From: Prorocentrum cordatum
Lineage: Eukaryota > Sar > Dinophyceae > Prorocentrales > Prorocentraceae
Direction of reading: 5' to 3'
NCBI GenBank assembly: GCA_963575745.1
Contig: CAUYUJ010001473.1
Span: 1 to 25,000 of the forward strand
Length of the DNA stretch: 25,000 nt
The translations under genes were made by a program, and so were the position numbers. Below are positions 1-9,857 of this stretch, piece by piece. Under the pieces are notes generated by a model that saw only the letters and a list, made by a program, of their open reading frames with translations, had not been told where the DNA came from and made no database searches. Within the stretch, counting starts at the first letter, position 1. Each line of letters starts with the position of its first letter.

Positions 1-65
1 TCCTCCTCCTCCTCCTCCTCCTCCGCCTCCGCCTCCGCCTCCTCCTCCTCCTCTTCTTCCTCCCT
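1..65. repeat. (TCC)n microsatellite at window edge
   Basis: Near-perfect TCC triplets with a few GCC and TTC variants. It continues past the left edge of the window, so its full length is unknown. Confidence 0.9.
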
Positions 66-380
66 CCTCCTGCGAGGAGTCGCGTCTGCGTGTAGCCGAG
101 ACGCCAGCAGCAGCAGCGCGCCGGCCCGGCCCGCGGCGCGCCGCGCGACCGAGGGAGGGGGGCGGGCCATGTGGAAGCCCATCGCCTCTCCGACCCGCTT
201 GAGGTCGTCGAACTCCCCGGGCGTGACGTAGCGCGTCACCTGTGGCTCCTCCACGCCCTCCTCCCGCTTCCTGACACCTCTGCCTCCCCATGCCTCCCTT
301 CCTCCTGCCTCCTGCCTCGTGTCGCCTCTTCCTCCTCATTCTTCTCCTCCTCCTCCTTTCTCCTTTGGGGCGGGTGGGGC
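66..380. other. GC-rich and CT-rich spacer, no gene seen
   Basis: A short CAG run near 108-118 is followed by a very GC-rich stretch (about 117-165) with overlapping GGCGCGCC-type palindromes. From about 245 to 368 the + strand becomes CT-rich with CTCCTGC heptamers. Open frames here are Pro/Ser/Leu-rich by composition, and I see no domain in them. Confidence 0.5.
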
Positions 381-677
381 TCGGCACGGAGAGGGTCTGG
401 GTTTGCCAAGCCGCTTCGACCGTTGCCATGTCCCCCCGCCTATCTGTTTTTGTTGGCGTCATCAGAGGTTTTTTTGGAGGCAGACCCAGGAGTGAAGGTT
501 CGCCCTCACTCAGGATCGGGCTCCGTACCCTCGGCATTGCAACCAGTCCGTCTGTGTGGCCTGGTGCCAATTCGACGGGTTGCTCTGCTCAAGCGGGGTG
601 CAGTCGAACGCCTGCCTCCGTCTCGGCGTGCTTGCACGCCTTCTGTCAATGTAGCCTCTGGCGCGTTTCGCGACAGT

Positions 678-705
678 GCCCTGCCCGTCCCCTGACGGGG
701 AGGGC
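678..705. repeat. Inverted repeat, 12-bp arms, CCCT loop
   Basis: GCCCTGCCCGTC at 678-689 pairs with GACGGGGAGGGC at 694-705 with one mismatch. A second hairpin with 7-bp arms (712-718 and 729-735) follows 6 bp later. Confidence 0.7.
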
Positions 706-972
706 GATCCGAGAGCGTAGGTCCGCCCACGCTCTGGTCCGATCTCCGCAGGCCTGAGGAGCAACGTCGGTCGGCCGTGGCTGTTTGCCTAAGGACCTAG
801 CTGTTTCTCACGTGCGGCGTACAGCTCAGCTGTGTACCAGCTTGCTAAGACCGCGCAGCGTGGCCTCTGCCAGCTGCCGAGCGTGCTGAGTCGCTTCGAT
901 TGCTTGGATCGGTCATCCGCTTGCCTCGGCTGAGGCGGTTGATTGCTCTCGGCACTTGGGCGATCTGCGTGT

Positions 973-988
973 GTGCGCCGTGGCGCAC
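973..988. repeat. Perfect 7-bp inverted repeat, 2-nt loop
   Basis: GTGCGCC, GT, GGCGCAC. A loop of 2 nt is too tight for RNA, so this is effectively a near-perfect DNA palindrome. Confidence 0.7.
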
Positions 989-1080
989 GAGACCGAGAAT
1001 TGCCTCCGCAGGGCCAAAGGGAAACGCCTCGGTCCGAGGGGTAGTTGGAGCTAGGAGCTCCTGACCCCATTCAGACGCGG

Positions 1081-1082
1081 GG

Positions 1083-1145
<63 letters not shown>

Positions 1146-1356
1146 GTCATCATCATCATCAGCATCATCATCATCAGCATCATCATCATCAGCAGCAGCA
1201 TCATCATCACCATCATCATCAGCAGCAGCAGCAGCATCATCACCATCATCAACATCAGCAGCATCGTCATCATCATTATCAGAAGCATCAGCATCATCAT
1301 GATCATCATCATCATCAGCAGCAGCATCATTATCATAATCATCATCATCGTCATCG

Positions 1357-1405
<49 letters not shown>

Positions 1406-1722
1406 TATCATCATCATCAGCATTACCATCACCATCACCATCACCATCACAACCATCATCATCAGCATCATCATCGTCATCATCATCAGCATAATCATCG
1501 TCGTCGTCGGCATCTGCAGCAGAAGTAACATCCTTACCATCACCGTCATCACCACCAGCATCACCATTATCACCAACACCATCATCCTCATCACCATCAC
1601 CCCATCAGCATCAGGACCAGCATCATCAGCATGGTCGTCATCACAAGTATCATCTGCCGCCGCGGCATTTTCATCCTCATCATTACCACCAACGCCACCG
1701 TCACCGTGGTCAGAATCATCAG

Positions 1723-1774
<52 letters not shown>

Positions 1775-2744
1775 GTCGTCGTCGTCATCATCATCATCAT
1801 CAACGCCATCGTCATCGCCATCATCATCACATTCATCATCATTAACAGCACCATCATTACCATCAGAAACACACACACACACCAAAACCACCACCAACAG
1901 CAAAAATTATCACCAGCAGCAGCATCATCATCATCACCAACATCATCATCGTAATCATCATCACCATCATCATTATCATCATCGTCATCATCATCGCCAT
2001 CGTGACAATCAACAGTGTCATCATCGTCATCAGCATCATCTGCCTCATCATCATCGTCGTCATCATCTTCATCGACCGCAGCATTACCATCGCCGTCATC
2101 CTCATCAGTATTGCATCCTCATCTTCTTCTTCATAGTCATCATCATCACCGACACCACCATCATCCTCATCATCAGCATCATCATCAGCATCACTATCAT
2201 CATCATCACCATCATCATCATAAGCATCACCATCATCGTGATCATCATCCTCATCCTCAACGTCGTCATCGTCATCATTAGCAGCAGCGCAGCATCATCA
2301 TAGTTGTCGTCGTCGGCATCATCATCATCAGCATCATCATCATCATCATCACCGTCGTCTTCGTCATCCTTATCCTCCTCCTCATCAGCCTGATCACATC
2401 ATCAACATCATCATCGGCATCGTCCGCCTGGTCATCCACATCCTTATCCTCCTCGTATTCATCCGCATCATCGCATCATCACCCTCATATGCAACATAGT
2501 CATTACCATCATCATCATCATCATCATCAGCATCATCATCATCAGCTTCATCATCAGCAGCATCAGCATCAGCATCAACATTATCACCATCGTCATCATC
2601 ATCGTCATCACCATAACCATTATGAGCATCGTCATCATCAGCAGCATCATCAGCATCATCGTAATCGTCATCATCATCATCATCAGCATCATCGTCATCG
2701 TCATATCATCATCATCATCATCATCATCAGCATCATCATCATCA

Positions 2745-2783
<39 letters not shown>

Positions 2784-2900
2784 TGCACCACCACCATGTT
2801 CATGATCATCATCACCACCATCATCATCATCATCAGCATCATCATGTTCATCATCATCATTAGCAGCAGCAGCAGCAGCAGCAGCAGCATCCTCCTCATC
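1081..2900. repeat. 1.8-kb (ATC/CAT)n compound microsatellite with AGC, GTC and CAC interruptions
   Basis: Pure ATC runs (about 1082-1145, 1355-1400, 1725-1770, 2740-2780) alternate with stretches where CAT is interspersed with CAG, CGT, CAC or TAT. Triplet phase is largely maintained, so all six frames stay open for hundreds of codons and give homopolymers of Ser, Ile, His, Met or Asp; these are not genes. A short ACAC run sits at about 1868-1880. The tract ends in a (CAG)n run at about 2861-2888. Confidence 0.95.
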
Positions 2901-2975
2901 ATCATCAGCAGCAGCAGCATCACTCCTCCTGCCTCCTGCCTCCTGCCTCCTGCCTCCTACTCTCTGTTCCCTCCT
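2901..2975. repeat. CTCCTGC heptamer repeat
   Basis: About five consecutive CTCCTGC units (about 2925-2958) follow the CAT/CAG tract. The same heptamer occurs in the CT-rich spacer near 300-320. Confidence 0.8.
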
Positions 2976-3019
2976 CCGCCCTCCTCCCCCTTCGCAGCGC
3001 GCGCGCAGACGCTTCCGCG

Positions 3020-3255
3020 CGGGCTGACGGGAGGGATGAGGCAAAGGGAAGCTCGAAGGAGGGCGGAGGGACAAAGAACGAGAGGGAGGGACAGAGGACC
3101 GAGGGACAGAAGACGAGAGGGACGGACAGAGGACGAGAGGGACAGAGGACGAGAGGGAGGAAGGGGGAGCACGAGGAGGACCGAGGGCGAGAGGGAGGGA
3201 CCGAGGACGAGAGGGAGGACGAGACGGAGGACGAGACGGAGGACGAGCGGGAAAA
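3020..3255. repeat. Purine-rich minisatellite, GAGGACGAGAGGGAC-type unit
   Basis: Imperfect tandem copies of a 15-20 bp purine unit built from GGACAGAGGACGAGAGGGA and shorter variants; towards 3215-3245 it contracts to GACGAGACGGAG. The + strand is nearly all purine plus C, the reverse of the flanking CT-rich tracts. Confidence 0.75.
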
Positions 3256-3490
3256 CTCCACGCGGGGGGCACCCGCCTCACCGCCTCTGCCGAACGGCCG
3301 AGGCCCGCCACGACGCGCCCGGGCGGCGCCCCCAGCCGCCACGACGCGGAGTGCCCCACCGCCGCGCCGGGGAAGCCCCCCACGATTTGCCGTCTCCCGG
3401 ACGCCCATTCCGCATGCGTTTCTCGGCTTCGCGTGCGCCTGTATCGATAATCCAGGATGCTCCTCGATGGTCCTCGCCGAATTTTATGTG
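3256..3490. other. GC-rich unique stretch, no gene seen
   Basis: High-GC sequence to about 3420, then mixed composition. Open frames are Arg/Pro/Ala-rich in every register. No recognisable motif. Confidence 0.4.
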
Positions 3491-3568
3491 TATATTATAT
3501 ATATGTCAAACAAAACACACAAACAAACAAACAAAACAAAAAACAAAAAAACAACAAAAAAAAAAAAA
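3491..3568. repeat. TATA-rich and (CAAA)n / A-rich tract
   Basis: A short TATATATATG stretch leads into CAAA repeats and ends in a run of 13 A at 3556-3568. It stands out in this GC-rich locus. It could be the A-rich tail of an old + strand retrocopy, but no body is recognisable upstream and no flanking duplication was found. Confidence 0.6.
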
Positions 3569-3635
3569 CGTCCGAGCGATGCCAAGACCATCTGCGTTGG
3601 GGATTTGCTGTCCTCACCTGGGCCACTCAGGCTTT

Positions 3636-3711
3636 GCAGGATGCCGCAAGATCCTGCAGGATCCTGCGCGCCAGCCCGGGTCAATGCACCCCTTGCCCTG
3701 CAGGATCCTGC
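3636..3711. repeat. TGCAGGATCC decamer repeats with 12-bp palindromes
   Basis: About three 10-bp units related to TGCAGGATCC lie at 3636-3667. The perfect palindrome GCAGGATCCTGC occurs at 3656-3667 and again at 3700-3711. Confidence 0.7.
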
Positions 3712-4359
3712 AAGAGCCCGCGCTCTGGCCGACCCCTTGTTTGCACGGACCCCCGTCTCAAGGCTCCCGACGCCGCCTGTGCGCAGGGCGCGTCGCATCA
3801 GCAGCGGCAACGAAGCTCAGCAGAAGGTCTCGATGGACACGCCGGGGCCCTCAAGGGACGAGCTCTCTCAGGGGCTTTCGGACGCGTCGCACCGACAGTG
3901 CGAAGAGGCTGCTCCGCAGAGCGGCCGCCCTCCGGAGAGGCCGCCTCGCCGCCGCCGCCACCACTCCTAGAGGAACAAAGAACGGCATAAACATAAACTG
4001 GTGGAGGTCCACACGGGTTTCTTCGATTGGCGCTGGACCTCCCTCCATGGCGCGCGGAGCGCGCCAGAGGCGCCGCCAGGGGGCTCCAGCAGGACTTCCA
4101 GTATGCCTAGCAGCCCTCGTTTCTGGAGCCCCCGTTGAGCATGCGGGAAAATCTTGGAAGTCGAGGGATTATTGGAAATCCTGGAACGTATCATTATCAG
4201 AACCTTTTGCTCCCCTAATCCCACCAGCCCTCTGGGCGCAGGTGGTCTAGCGATGTCTCTCTTTCCTCTTCCAAAAACCCTTCTTCCCCTTCGGGGAAGA
4301 GTTTACCCTCCCCCCGACCCTCCCCCCTGGACCTGGACGGGAGAGGCCGCGATCGGTCG
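3712..4359. other. Unique sequence without recognisable gene
   Basis: Arg/Ala/Pro-rich open frames on both strands with no recognised motif. It holds a perfect 8-bp inverted repeat TGGCGCGC-GGA-GCGCGCCA at 4048-4066 and a smaller one, CTTCCCC-TTC-GGGGAAG, near 4284-4303. Confidence 0.4.
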
Positions 4360-4890
4360 GAGCCTCCAAGATCGGCCCCTGGGAGGGCCAATGTTTGACA
4401 CCCCTCACGAGAATCGTGGCCCCGATGGGGGGGGGCCTCGATCGGGCGCCTCCCTCCTTTGATCGATGGCCTCGAATATGGCCCCAAGACCCCAAGAGGC
4501 GCTCCAGGGCTCCCAAGAGAGCCCCAAGAGAGCCCCAAGAGGGCCCCAAGAAGGTCCCAAAAAGGCCCCAAGAGGCACCCGGCCCGAGAGGCTCCCAAGA
4601 GGCCCCCGAGCCGCCTCAGAGAGCCCAAGGTGACCTCCAAGATGGCTCAGATAGCCCAAGCTGGCTCAAGATGGCTCCCAAGATGCTCCAAACGGCCCCA
4701 AGACCGCTCCAAGAGCGCCCAAGAGCGCCCCAAGAGAGCCCTAAGAAGCGGTTTGCCGGCTCCTGAGGGGGGGGCTGAATTGGGGACCCCCCCATCCTGT
4801 AATCGGTGGCCTCCAAGATGATCCCAGGAAGCCTTCCAGGGTTACCAAGATGGTCCCAAGAGGGCCCCCAAAACTCCCAAAGACCACCAG
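4360..4890. repeat. Degenerate 11-bp repeat array (GAGCCCCAAGA) with flanking direct repeats
   Basis: Between about 4510 and 4580 the unit GAGCCCCAAGA recurs at 11-bp spacing. Derived forms (CTCCCAAGA, CTCCAAGATGG, CCCAAGATG) extend to about 4745. The array is bracketed by two related segments, about 4427-4490 and 4768-4830, each a run of G, then C-rich sequence, then GATCGATGGCC or TAATCGGTGGCC. They lie about 341 bp apart, which suggests a larger duplicated unit. Open frames across it are Pro/Arg/Ala-rich by composition. Confidence 0.65.
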
Positions 4891-4937
4891 CAGCAGCAGC
4901 AGCCGCAAGAATACCTCTAGATGGTTCCATGAGTCCT

Positions 4938-5065
4938 CGTCCGCGTCGTCCTCATCCTAGTCCTCGCCCTCCTCGTCCTCGTCCTCATCCGCGTCCTCGT
5001 CCCCCTCCCTCGTCCTCCTCCTCCTCCTCCTCCTCCTCCTCCTCCTCCTCCTCCTCCTCCTCCTC
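4938..5065. repeat. (TCC)n microsatellite with TCG/TCATCC lead-in
   Basis: Degenerate GTCCTC hexamers resolve into a pure TCC run from about 5010 to 5065. Confidence 0.9.
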
Positions 5066-5900
5066 GGTTTATCGGTTCATCGGTCGTGAGTCCGCATCGT
5101 GCTAGCACAAGGTGGACTGAGAGGATCGAGATCGAAAACGGGTCGATCCCGGCGCCTTGGCGGCGCGAGCCTCGGGCGCCTGCGTTAGGCTCGCCGCGCA
5201 AGTGCCGAACTTCGTCGGCGCGTTGGCGGGTGGCCGCACGCGCGCCGCTGGACTCTCTGCCCCCCGCACTGCTGATCCTCCAGCCATTGACCTCGCCCCC
5301 CCGCACTGCTGATCCTCCAGCCATTGACCTCGCCCCAACCATAGCCCGTCTGGAACCCCAGCTGCTGTGCTTCGGAGGCCACAAGCGGGCACGGCCTCGC
5401 CCGGGGGCGCGCTCCGAGCTCAGGGCACGAGGGGTGAGGAAGGAAGGGGAGGGGCCCGCCTGTCTGCCTTCCTGAACCCCTAGGCGCTCGGAGGGGGGAG
5501 GAGGGGAACCACTCTCAATACACGATCCGAGATCGTCCTGAGAGAAATGGTAAAGAGAAACGGGAGCTGTGCTCACTCTGTTACCTGAGTCGCTCTGAGA
5601 GCCACCGGGGAAAGAGGAATGAGACGCCACGGGGCACGGCACGAGCACAGGGGAGAAGATGCTGGGGCCTGCAGCTCGCCCAATACAAAACTACTTAACG
5701 AAGGGGAGGAAAAGGAACAGTGCCCCTTAGAAGCCTCGACCCCTAAGCTCCCTTCATGGAGCGTGCTGTCCCCACCCCTCCAATGCTGGCCCTGATCTGC
5801 TGCCTAGCTGCTCCCAAGGGCCGAGGGAGGTGGGAAAGCAGGGGGTGCCGAGCCCTAGAGTGTACCCTGTCTGCAGGTGTCCTCTATGCGCTCAAGGCCT
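5066..5900. other. Unique region with a 37-bp tandem duplication and a hairpin
   Basis: No convincing gene. A 37-bp unit is duplicated in tandem at about 5260-5333 (the string GCACTGCTGATCCTCCAGCC starts at 5266 and 5303). A bulged hairpin lies at 5160-5197: arms GCGGC+GAGCCT and AGGCTC+GCCGC around a 14-nt GC-rich loop. Open frames of 60-130 codons look composition-driven. Confidence 0.4.
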
Positions 5901-5904
5901 CTAC

Positions 5905-6126
5905 TAAGCGCTCCCTCCTCCTCCTCCTCCTCCTCCTCCTCCTCCTCCTCCCTCCTCCTCCTTCCTCCTCCTCCTCCTCCTCCCTCCCCCTCCCTCCTCC
6001 TCCTCCTCCTCCTCCTCCTCCCTCCTCCTCCTCCTCCTCCTCGCCCTCCCCCCCTCCTCTCCTCTCCTCCTCCTCCTCCTCTTCCTCCTCCTCCTCCTCC
6101 TCCTCCTCTCCCTCCTCCTCCTCCCC
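5905..6126. repeat. (TCC)n microsatellite, interrupted
   Basis: TCC triplets with inserted single C residues that shift the phase several times, then a short CCGCCACCA transition into the next tract. Confidence 0.95.
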
Positions 6127-6154
6127 GCACCGCCACCACCGCCACCACCACAAC

Positions 6155-6207
<53 letters not shown>

Positions 6208-6217
6208 GCATCATCAT

Positions 6218-6248
<31 letters not shown>

Positions 6249-7225
6249 AGCATCATCATCACCACCACCACCATCGTCAGCAGCAGCATTAGCATCAGCA
6301 CCAGCATCAACATCATCATCTTCATCATCAGCAGCAGCAGCAACCGCATCAACAGCAGGAGCAGCGTACAGCATCGACAGTAACGGCGTCATCACCATTG
6401 TCATCAACAACAACATCAACATCGTAATCATCAGCAGCATCCTCATCATCATCAGTATCATCATCATCATCATCATCACCATCATCACTCACATCATCAG
6501 CATCGTCAGCAGCATCGTCACCAGCATCGTCATCATCATCAGCATCATCAGCATCATGTACAACATCATAGCCACCATCATCAACAGCATCATCAGCATC
6601 GTCGTCACTGTCACAGTCATCGTTATCGGCATCATCACCACCATCAGCATCATCATCGTCGTGATCATCGTCATCGTCATTGTCATCCACCTCATCATCA
6701 TGATCAGCAGCAGCATCAGCATCACCAGCATCATCAGCAGCAGCATCGGCATCATCATCACCATCATCATCACCATCATCACCACCATCACCATCACCAT
6801 CACTACCACCACCACCATGACCACCACCACCACCACCATCATCAGCATCATCAGCATCGTCAGCATCAGCATCAGCATCATCATCAGCAGCATCAGCATC
6901 GGCAGCGCATCCATCATCATTCCCACCACCATCACCATCAGCATAATCAGTACAAGCAGCATCATCGTCATCATGATAATCAACATCATCACCATCATCG
7001 TCATCATCAGCATCAGCATCAGCATCAGCATCGTCATCATCATCATCATCAGCAGCAGCAGCATCATCATCATTAGCATCATCATCATGACCAGCAACTC
7101 AGCAGCATTATCATCACCATCACCATCAACATCATCAGCATCGTCAACATCTTCATCAGCAGCAGCATCAGCGTCATCATCAGCATCAGCATACTCATCA
7201 TCAGCAGCAGCAGCAGGCTCATCAT
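6127..7225. repeat. 1.1-kb (CAT/CAG/CAC)n compound microsatellite
   Basis: Same architecture as 1081-2900: pure CAT runs near 6155-6235 give way to mixed CAT, CAG, CGT and CAC triplets, with a CAC-rich patch near 6780-6840. All frames are open by construction and encode homopolymers. Not coding. Confidence 0.95.
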
Positions 7226-7255
7226 CCTGCTGCTCTTTCTCTCTCTCTCTCTCTT

Positions 7256-7287
<32 letters not shown>

Positions 7288-7295
7288 CCTCTCCG
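7226..7295. repeat. (TC)n dinucleotide repeat
   Basis: Two TC runs split by TTTCTGTCTTT. It is the only sizeable dinucleotide tract in the window. Confidence 0.9.
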
Positions 7296-7334
7296 CAGCC
7301 CCTATCCCTCCCCAGCTTTGCACACCCTTATCCC

Positions 7335-7560
7335 TCCCCTATCTTCCCCCGTTGACGATCCTCATCCACCTCGTCCTCCGTAGTATTTCCATGTGTACTT
7401 CTGCGCTGGGAGGCAAACCACTGGACAGGCTCACCCCCGAGCTTCCCATGCAGCTGTTCGGGGGGGGCGCCTTCATGTGCCGCTTCGTCGGCTGCAGGTA
7501 CTGGCCGAACGTCAGGATCTGGACCTCCGCCCCCTGTATCCTGCTCCTGCTCCTGTCGTC
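7335..7560 (-). other. Unique island between microsatellites, possible exon
   Basis: About 225 bp of ordinary complexity inside a 2.4-kb microsatellite block. On the minus strand one frame reads a stretch of mixed composition, with the segment ILTFGQYLQPTKRHM followed by APPPNSCMGSSG at about 7400-7530. The + strand frame is also open (segment LTPELPMQLFGGGAFMCRF). I recognise neither protein. An exon is possible because the flanks would then be intronic repeats; a chance unique island is equally possible. Confidence 0.25.
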
Positions 7561-7570
7561 TCCCATCCTC

Positions 7571-8080
7571 TTCCCTCTTCCTCCTCCTCTTCCTCCTCGT
7601 CCTCCTCATGATCACCCGCTTCCGCCTCCTCCTCCTCCACCTCATCCTTGAATACGGATGTAGGTACCAGTTAAGCCTATGGCGAGCTTGGTAATCCTCC
7701 TACTCCTCCGCCTCCTCCCCCTCCTCCTCCTCCTCCTCCTCCTCCTCCTCCTCCTCCTCCTACTCCTCCTACTCCTCCAACAACTCGTCCTTATCCTCCC
7801 CATCCTCCGCCTCCTCATCACCGTCAGTTTCCACATCATGTTGGTTCTCTCTTATACCTCCTCTCGCGTTCATCCTCTCATCTTCCTCCGTTCGTCTTCC
7901 TCCTCTTCTTCATCGCCTCGTCTTCCTCCGCTCTTCGTCCTCCTCTATTAGTCGTCCTCGCGTTTTCCTCCTCTCTCTGTGTCCTCCCCTGCTTCCTCCT
8001 ATGTAATTCCTCGTCTCGTCTTCCTTTTCCTCCTCCTCCTCCATCACCTCCTCCTAGCGCCCCTCCTCCTCCCAAAAGGA
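7571..8080. repeat. (TCC)n and degenerate CT-rich tract
   Basis: TCC runs at about 7575-7640 and 7690-7785, then TCC/TCG/TCA-rich sequence to about 8080. The + strand is pyrimidine-dominated throughout. Confidence 0.85.
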
Positions 8081-8084
8081 TGGC

Positions 8085-8276
8085 GGGGGAGGGACGTGGA
8101 TGGGGAGGGGGGAAACAAGGAGGAAAGGCCTGACACAGAGGGGGAAGGGGAGGGGGGGGAGGGAGAGGGGGAGGGGGAGGGGGAGGGGAAGGGGGAGGGG
8201 GAGGAGGAGGAGGAGGAGGAGGAGGAGGAGGAGGAGGAGAATGAGGAGGAGGAGGAGGAGGAGGAGGAGGAGGGTG
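8085..8276. repeat. (GGGGGA)n and (GGA)n purine tract, G-quadruplex potential
   Basis: The strand bias flips here from pyrimidine to purine. Hexamers of GGGGGA (about 8138-8200) carry many consecutive runs of four or more G, and pass into GGA triplets to 8275. The preceding CT-rich sequence makes this a polypyrimidine-polypurine junction. Confidence 0.9.
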
Positions 8277-8540
8277 AGAGAAGGAAGAGGACCTCAATGC
8301 CCAATATCTCCCCCGCCCCCCTCCCATCCTGGCCCATCCTATCAAACAGGCCCAAATCCACCCTCGCCCATCCTGGCCTGTCCTTGCCCTGCATAGCCTG
8401 CCCTGGCCAGTCCTACAGTAGACACCTACGCACCTACGACAAGAAATCGTACTCTTCCCCAATCAGAGTTTGCCCCTGTAGGGGTCCTAGCGGATTCATA
8501 TACTTAGGCGAAGTATGGCGCAGATTTCGGCGGCACGCCT
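8277..8540. other. Unique spacer, no gene seen
   Basis: Repeated short CCTGGCC/CCCATCCTGGCC words at about 8320-8415 (such as CATCCTGGCC) are the only structure I see, plus a CCCCTGTAGGGG palindrome near 8470. Confidence 0.4.
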
Positions 8541-9192
8541 GGGTGCCCGGGTGCCCAGGTGCCCGGGTGCCCGGGTGCCCGGTAGCCCTACAGCCTATAG
8601 CTTTATAGCCTTATGGCCCTCTAGCCCTATAGCCCTATAGCCCTATAGCCCTATAGCCCTATAGCCTTATAGCCCTATAGCTATCTAGCCCTTATAGCCC
8701 TATAGCCTTATAACCCTATAGCCCTATAGCCCTACAGCCCTACAGCCCTATATCCCTATAGCACTATATCCCTATAGCCCTATAGCCCTATAGCCCTATA
8801 GCCCTATAGTCCTACAGCCTTATAGCACTGTAGCCCTATAGCCCTACAGCCCCATAGCCCTATAGCTCTATAGCACCATAGCCCTATAACCTTATAGACC
8901 GATAGCCTTATAGCCCAGTAACCCTACAGCCCCACAGCCCTATATCCCTATAGCACTGTATCCCTATAGCCCTATAGCCCTATAGCCCTAGAGCCCTATA
9001 GTCCTATAGTCCTACAGCCTTATAGCACTGTAGCCCTGTAGCCCTACTGCCCTATAGTCTTATAGCCCTATAGCCCTATAGCCCTACAGCTCTACATGCC
9101 TGTAGCCCTATAGCCCTATAGCCTTATAGCCCTATAGATCTATAGCCCTATGGTCCTATAGCCCTATGGCCCCATAACGCTACAGCCCTAAA
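8541..9192. repeat. Octamer satellite (GGGTGCCC to ATAGCCCT) with higher-order period
   Basis: About 80 consecutive 8-bp units. The first five read GGGTGCCC (one AGGTGCCC). Next come GGTAGCCC and TACAGCCT, then the rest centre on ATAGCCCT with point variants (ACAG, TCAT, ATCC, TTAT). The GCCC half stays in place while the other half changes. Variant order repeats: the TATATCCC marker occurs at 8749 and 8941 (192 bp, 24 units) and the TCCTACAGCC marker at 8810 and 9010 (200 bp, 25 units). It is not the TTTAGGG telomere repeat. Confidence 0.9.
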
Positions 9193-9740
9193 AATAGTAT
9201 GATTGGCGACTCTCCAGTATTATGAGAAATCTAAGGGTTGCTGTATCGCCGATATGTGAATTTGACCCGGCTCATACAACAGATATGTAGGACCTTAGAG
9301 ACATCAGGAGAGAAAACACTTCCTTCCGTGGAGAGCCAGCTGACAGGCTTGCGTCTTGGTTGTTGCCTTGAAGAGGTAAGCGGAGGGAGAGGCGCCAGAA
9401 CCCATGAGGTCCCACACGTGTTAGCTCCCGTCAAAAAAAAAACGCATAGTGGGAAGCGTGGTTGCGATACCCGGCCGCCGCAGGCAGGACACTCGGAGGA
9501 GAAGGGCGCACACGTCGACAACGGCGAAGATGGAGGGAGCGAGGGAAGACGGGAGGGGGGTTCTTACTTGTGCGCCTCCTGCTGCCCTTTTTGGCCCTTC
9601 ATGGCCGATCCAGGCATTTCCGTAGCCCCCCACCCCCGACCCCTGCGCCCCTCAGGTCGCGCATGGTCTGGTGCACCTCCTCCTCCGTCTGCGGGGACGC
9701 GCGCGCACGAGTCGCAGGAGGGTTTCCTTTCCTCCCCTGC
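9193..9740. other. Unique region; possible small + strand exon, unproven
   Basis: Normal-complexity sequence. On + at 9238-9374 a frame reads about 46 codons (including RRYVNLTRLIQQICRTLE) and meets a canonical-looking splice donor, GAG|GTAAGC, at about 9375. I do not recognise the peptide and cannot place an acceptor. A run of ten A lies at 9434-9443. Confidence 0.25.
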
Positions 9741-9744
9741 TGCC

Positions 9745-9857
9745 CTCCTCCTCCTCCTCCTCCTCCTCCTCCTCCTCCTCCTCCTCCTCGTCCTCCTCCT
9801 CCTCCTCCGCCTCCTCCTCCTCGTCCTCCTCCTCCTCCTCGTCCTCCTCCTCCTCCT
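9745..9857. repeat. (TCC)n microsatellite with TCG and GCC interruptions
   Basis: Pure TCC to about 9788, then TCG, CCG and TCC variants. It ends at a TGACGTTTC direct duplication (TGACGTTTCTGACGTTTC) at 9857-9874. Confidence 0.9.

Larger units (their letters stand above)
380..1080. other. Unique hairpin-rich island, no recognised gene
   Basis: This is the only non-repetitive stretch in the first 3 kb. Both strands have open frames of 60-150 codons, but none has a motif I recognise. It holds several compact inverted repeats: 12-bp arms with one mismatch around CCCT (678-705), AGAGCGT/ACGCTCT (712-735), GTGCGCC/GGCGCAC with a 2-nt spacer (973-988) and a 10-bp AGGAGCTCCT palindrome near 1050. 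It could be an exon, a structured RNA or a decayed mobile element; the sequence does not decide. Confidence 0.4.

Noticed and set aside
1045-2923. Very long open frames encoding poly-Ser, poly-Ile, poly-Met, poly-His and poly-Asp
   Set aside because: They are the automatic translation of an in-phase ATC/CAT microsatellite on both strands; no non-repetitive coding segment is attached. The same applies at 5855-7383, 7679-8608, 21506-22463 and 23432-24169.
4120-4200. GGAAATCCTGGAACGT near 4171 similar to GGAAATCCTGAACCGT near 22453
   Set aside because: The match is only about 16 bases with one change and no extended similarity on either side.
4662-4670. TGGCTCAAG, matching the last nine bases of the dinoflagellate spliced leader
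   Set aside because: Only nine bases match, and they lie in a CCAAGATGGCTC-rich repeat array where such words arise by chance; the preceding TTT and the rest of the leader are absent.
8541-9192. CCCTATAG array considered as interstitial telomeric repeat
   Set aside because: The unit is 8 bp with GCCC, unlike the 7-bp TTTAGGG/CCCTAAA type, and it grades into GGGTGCCC units.
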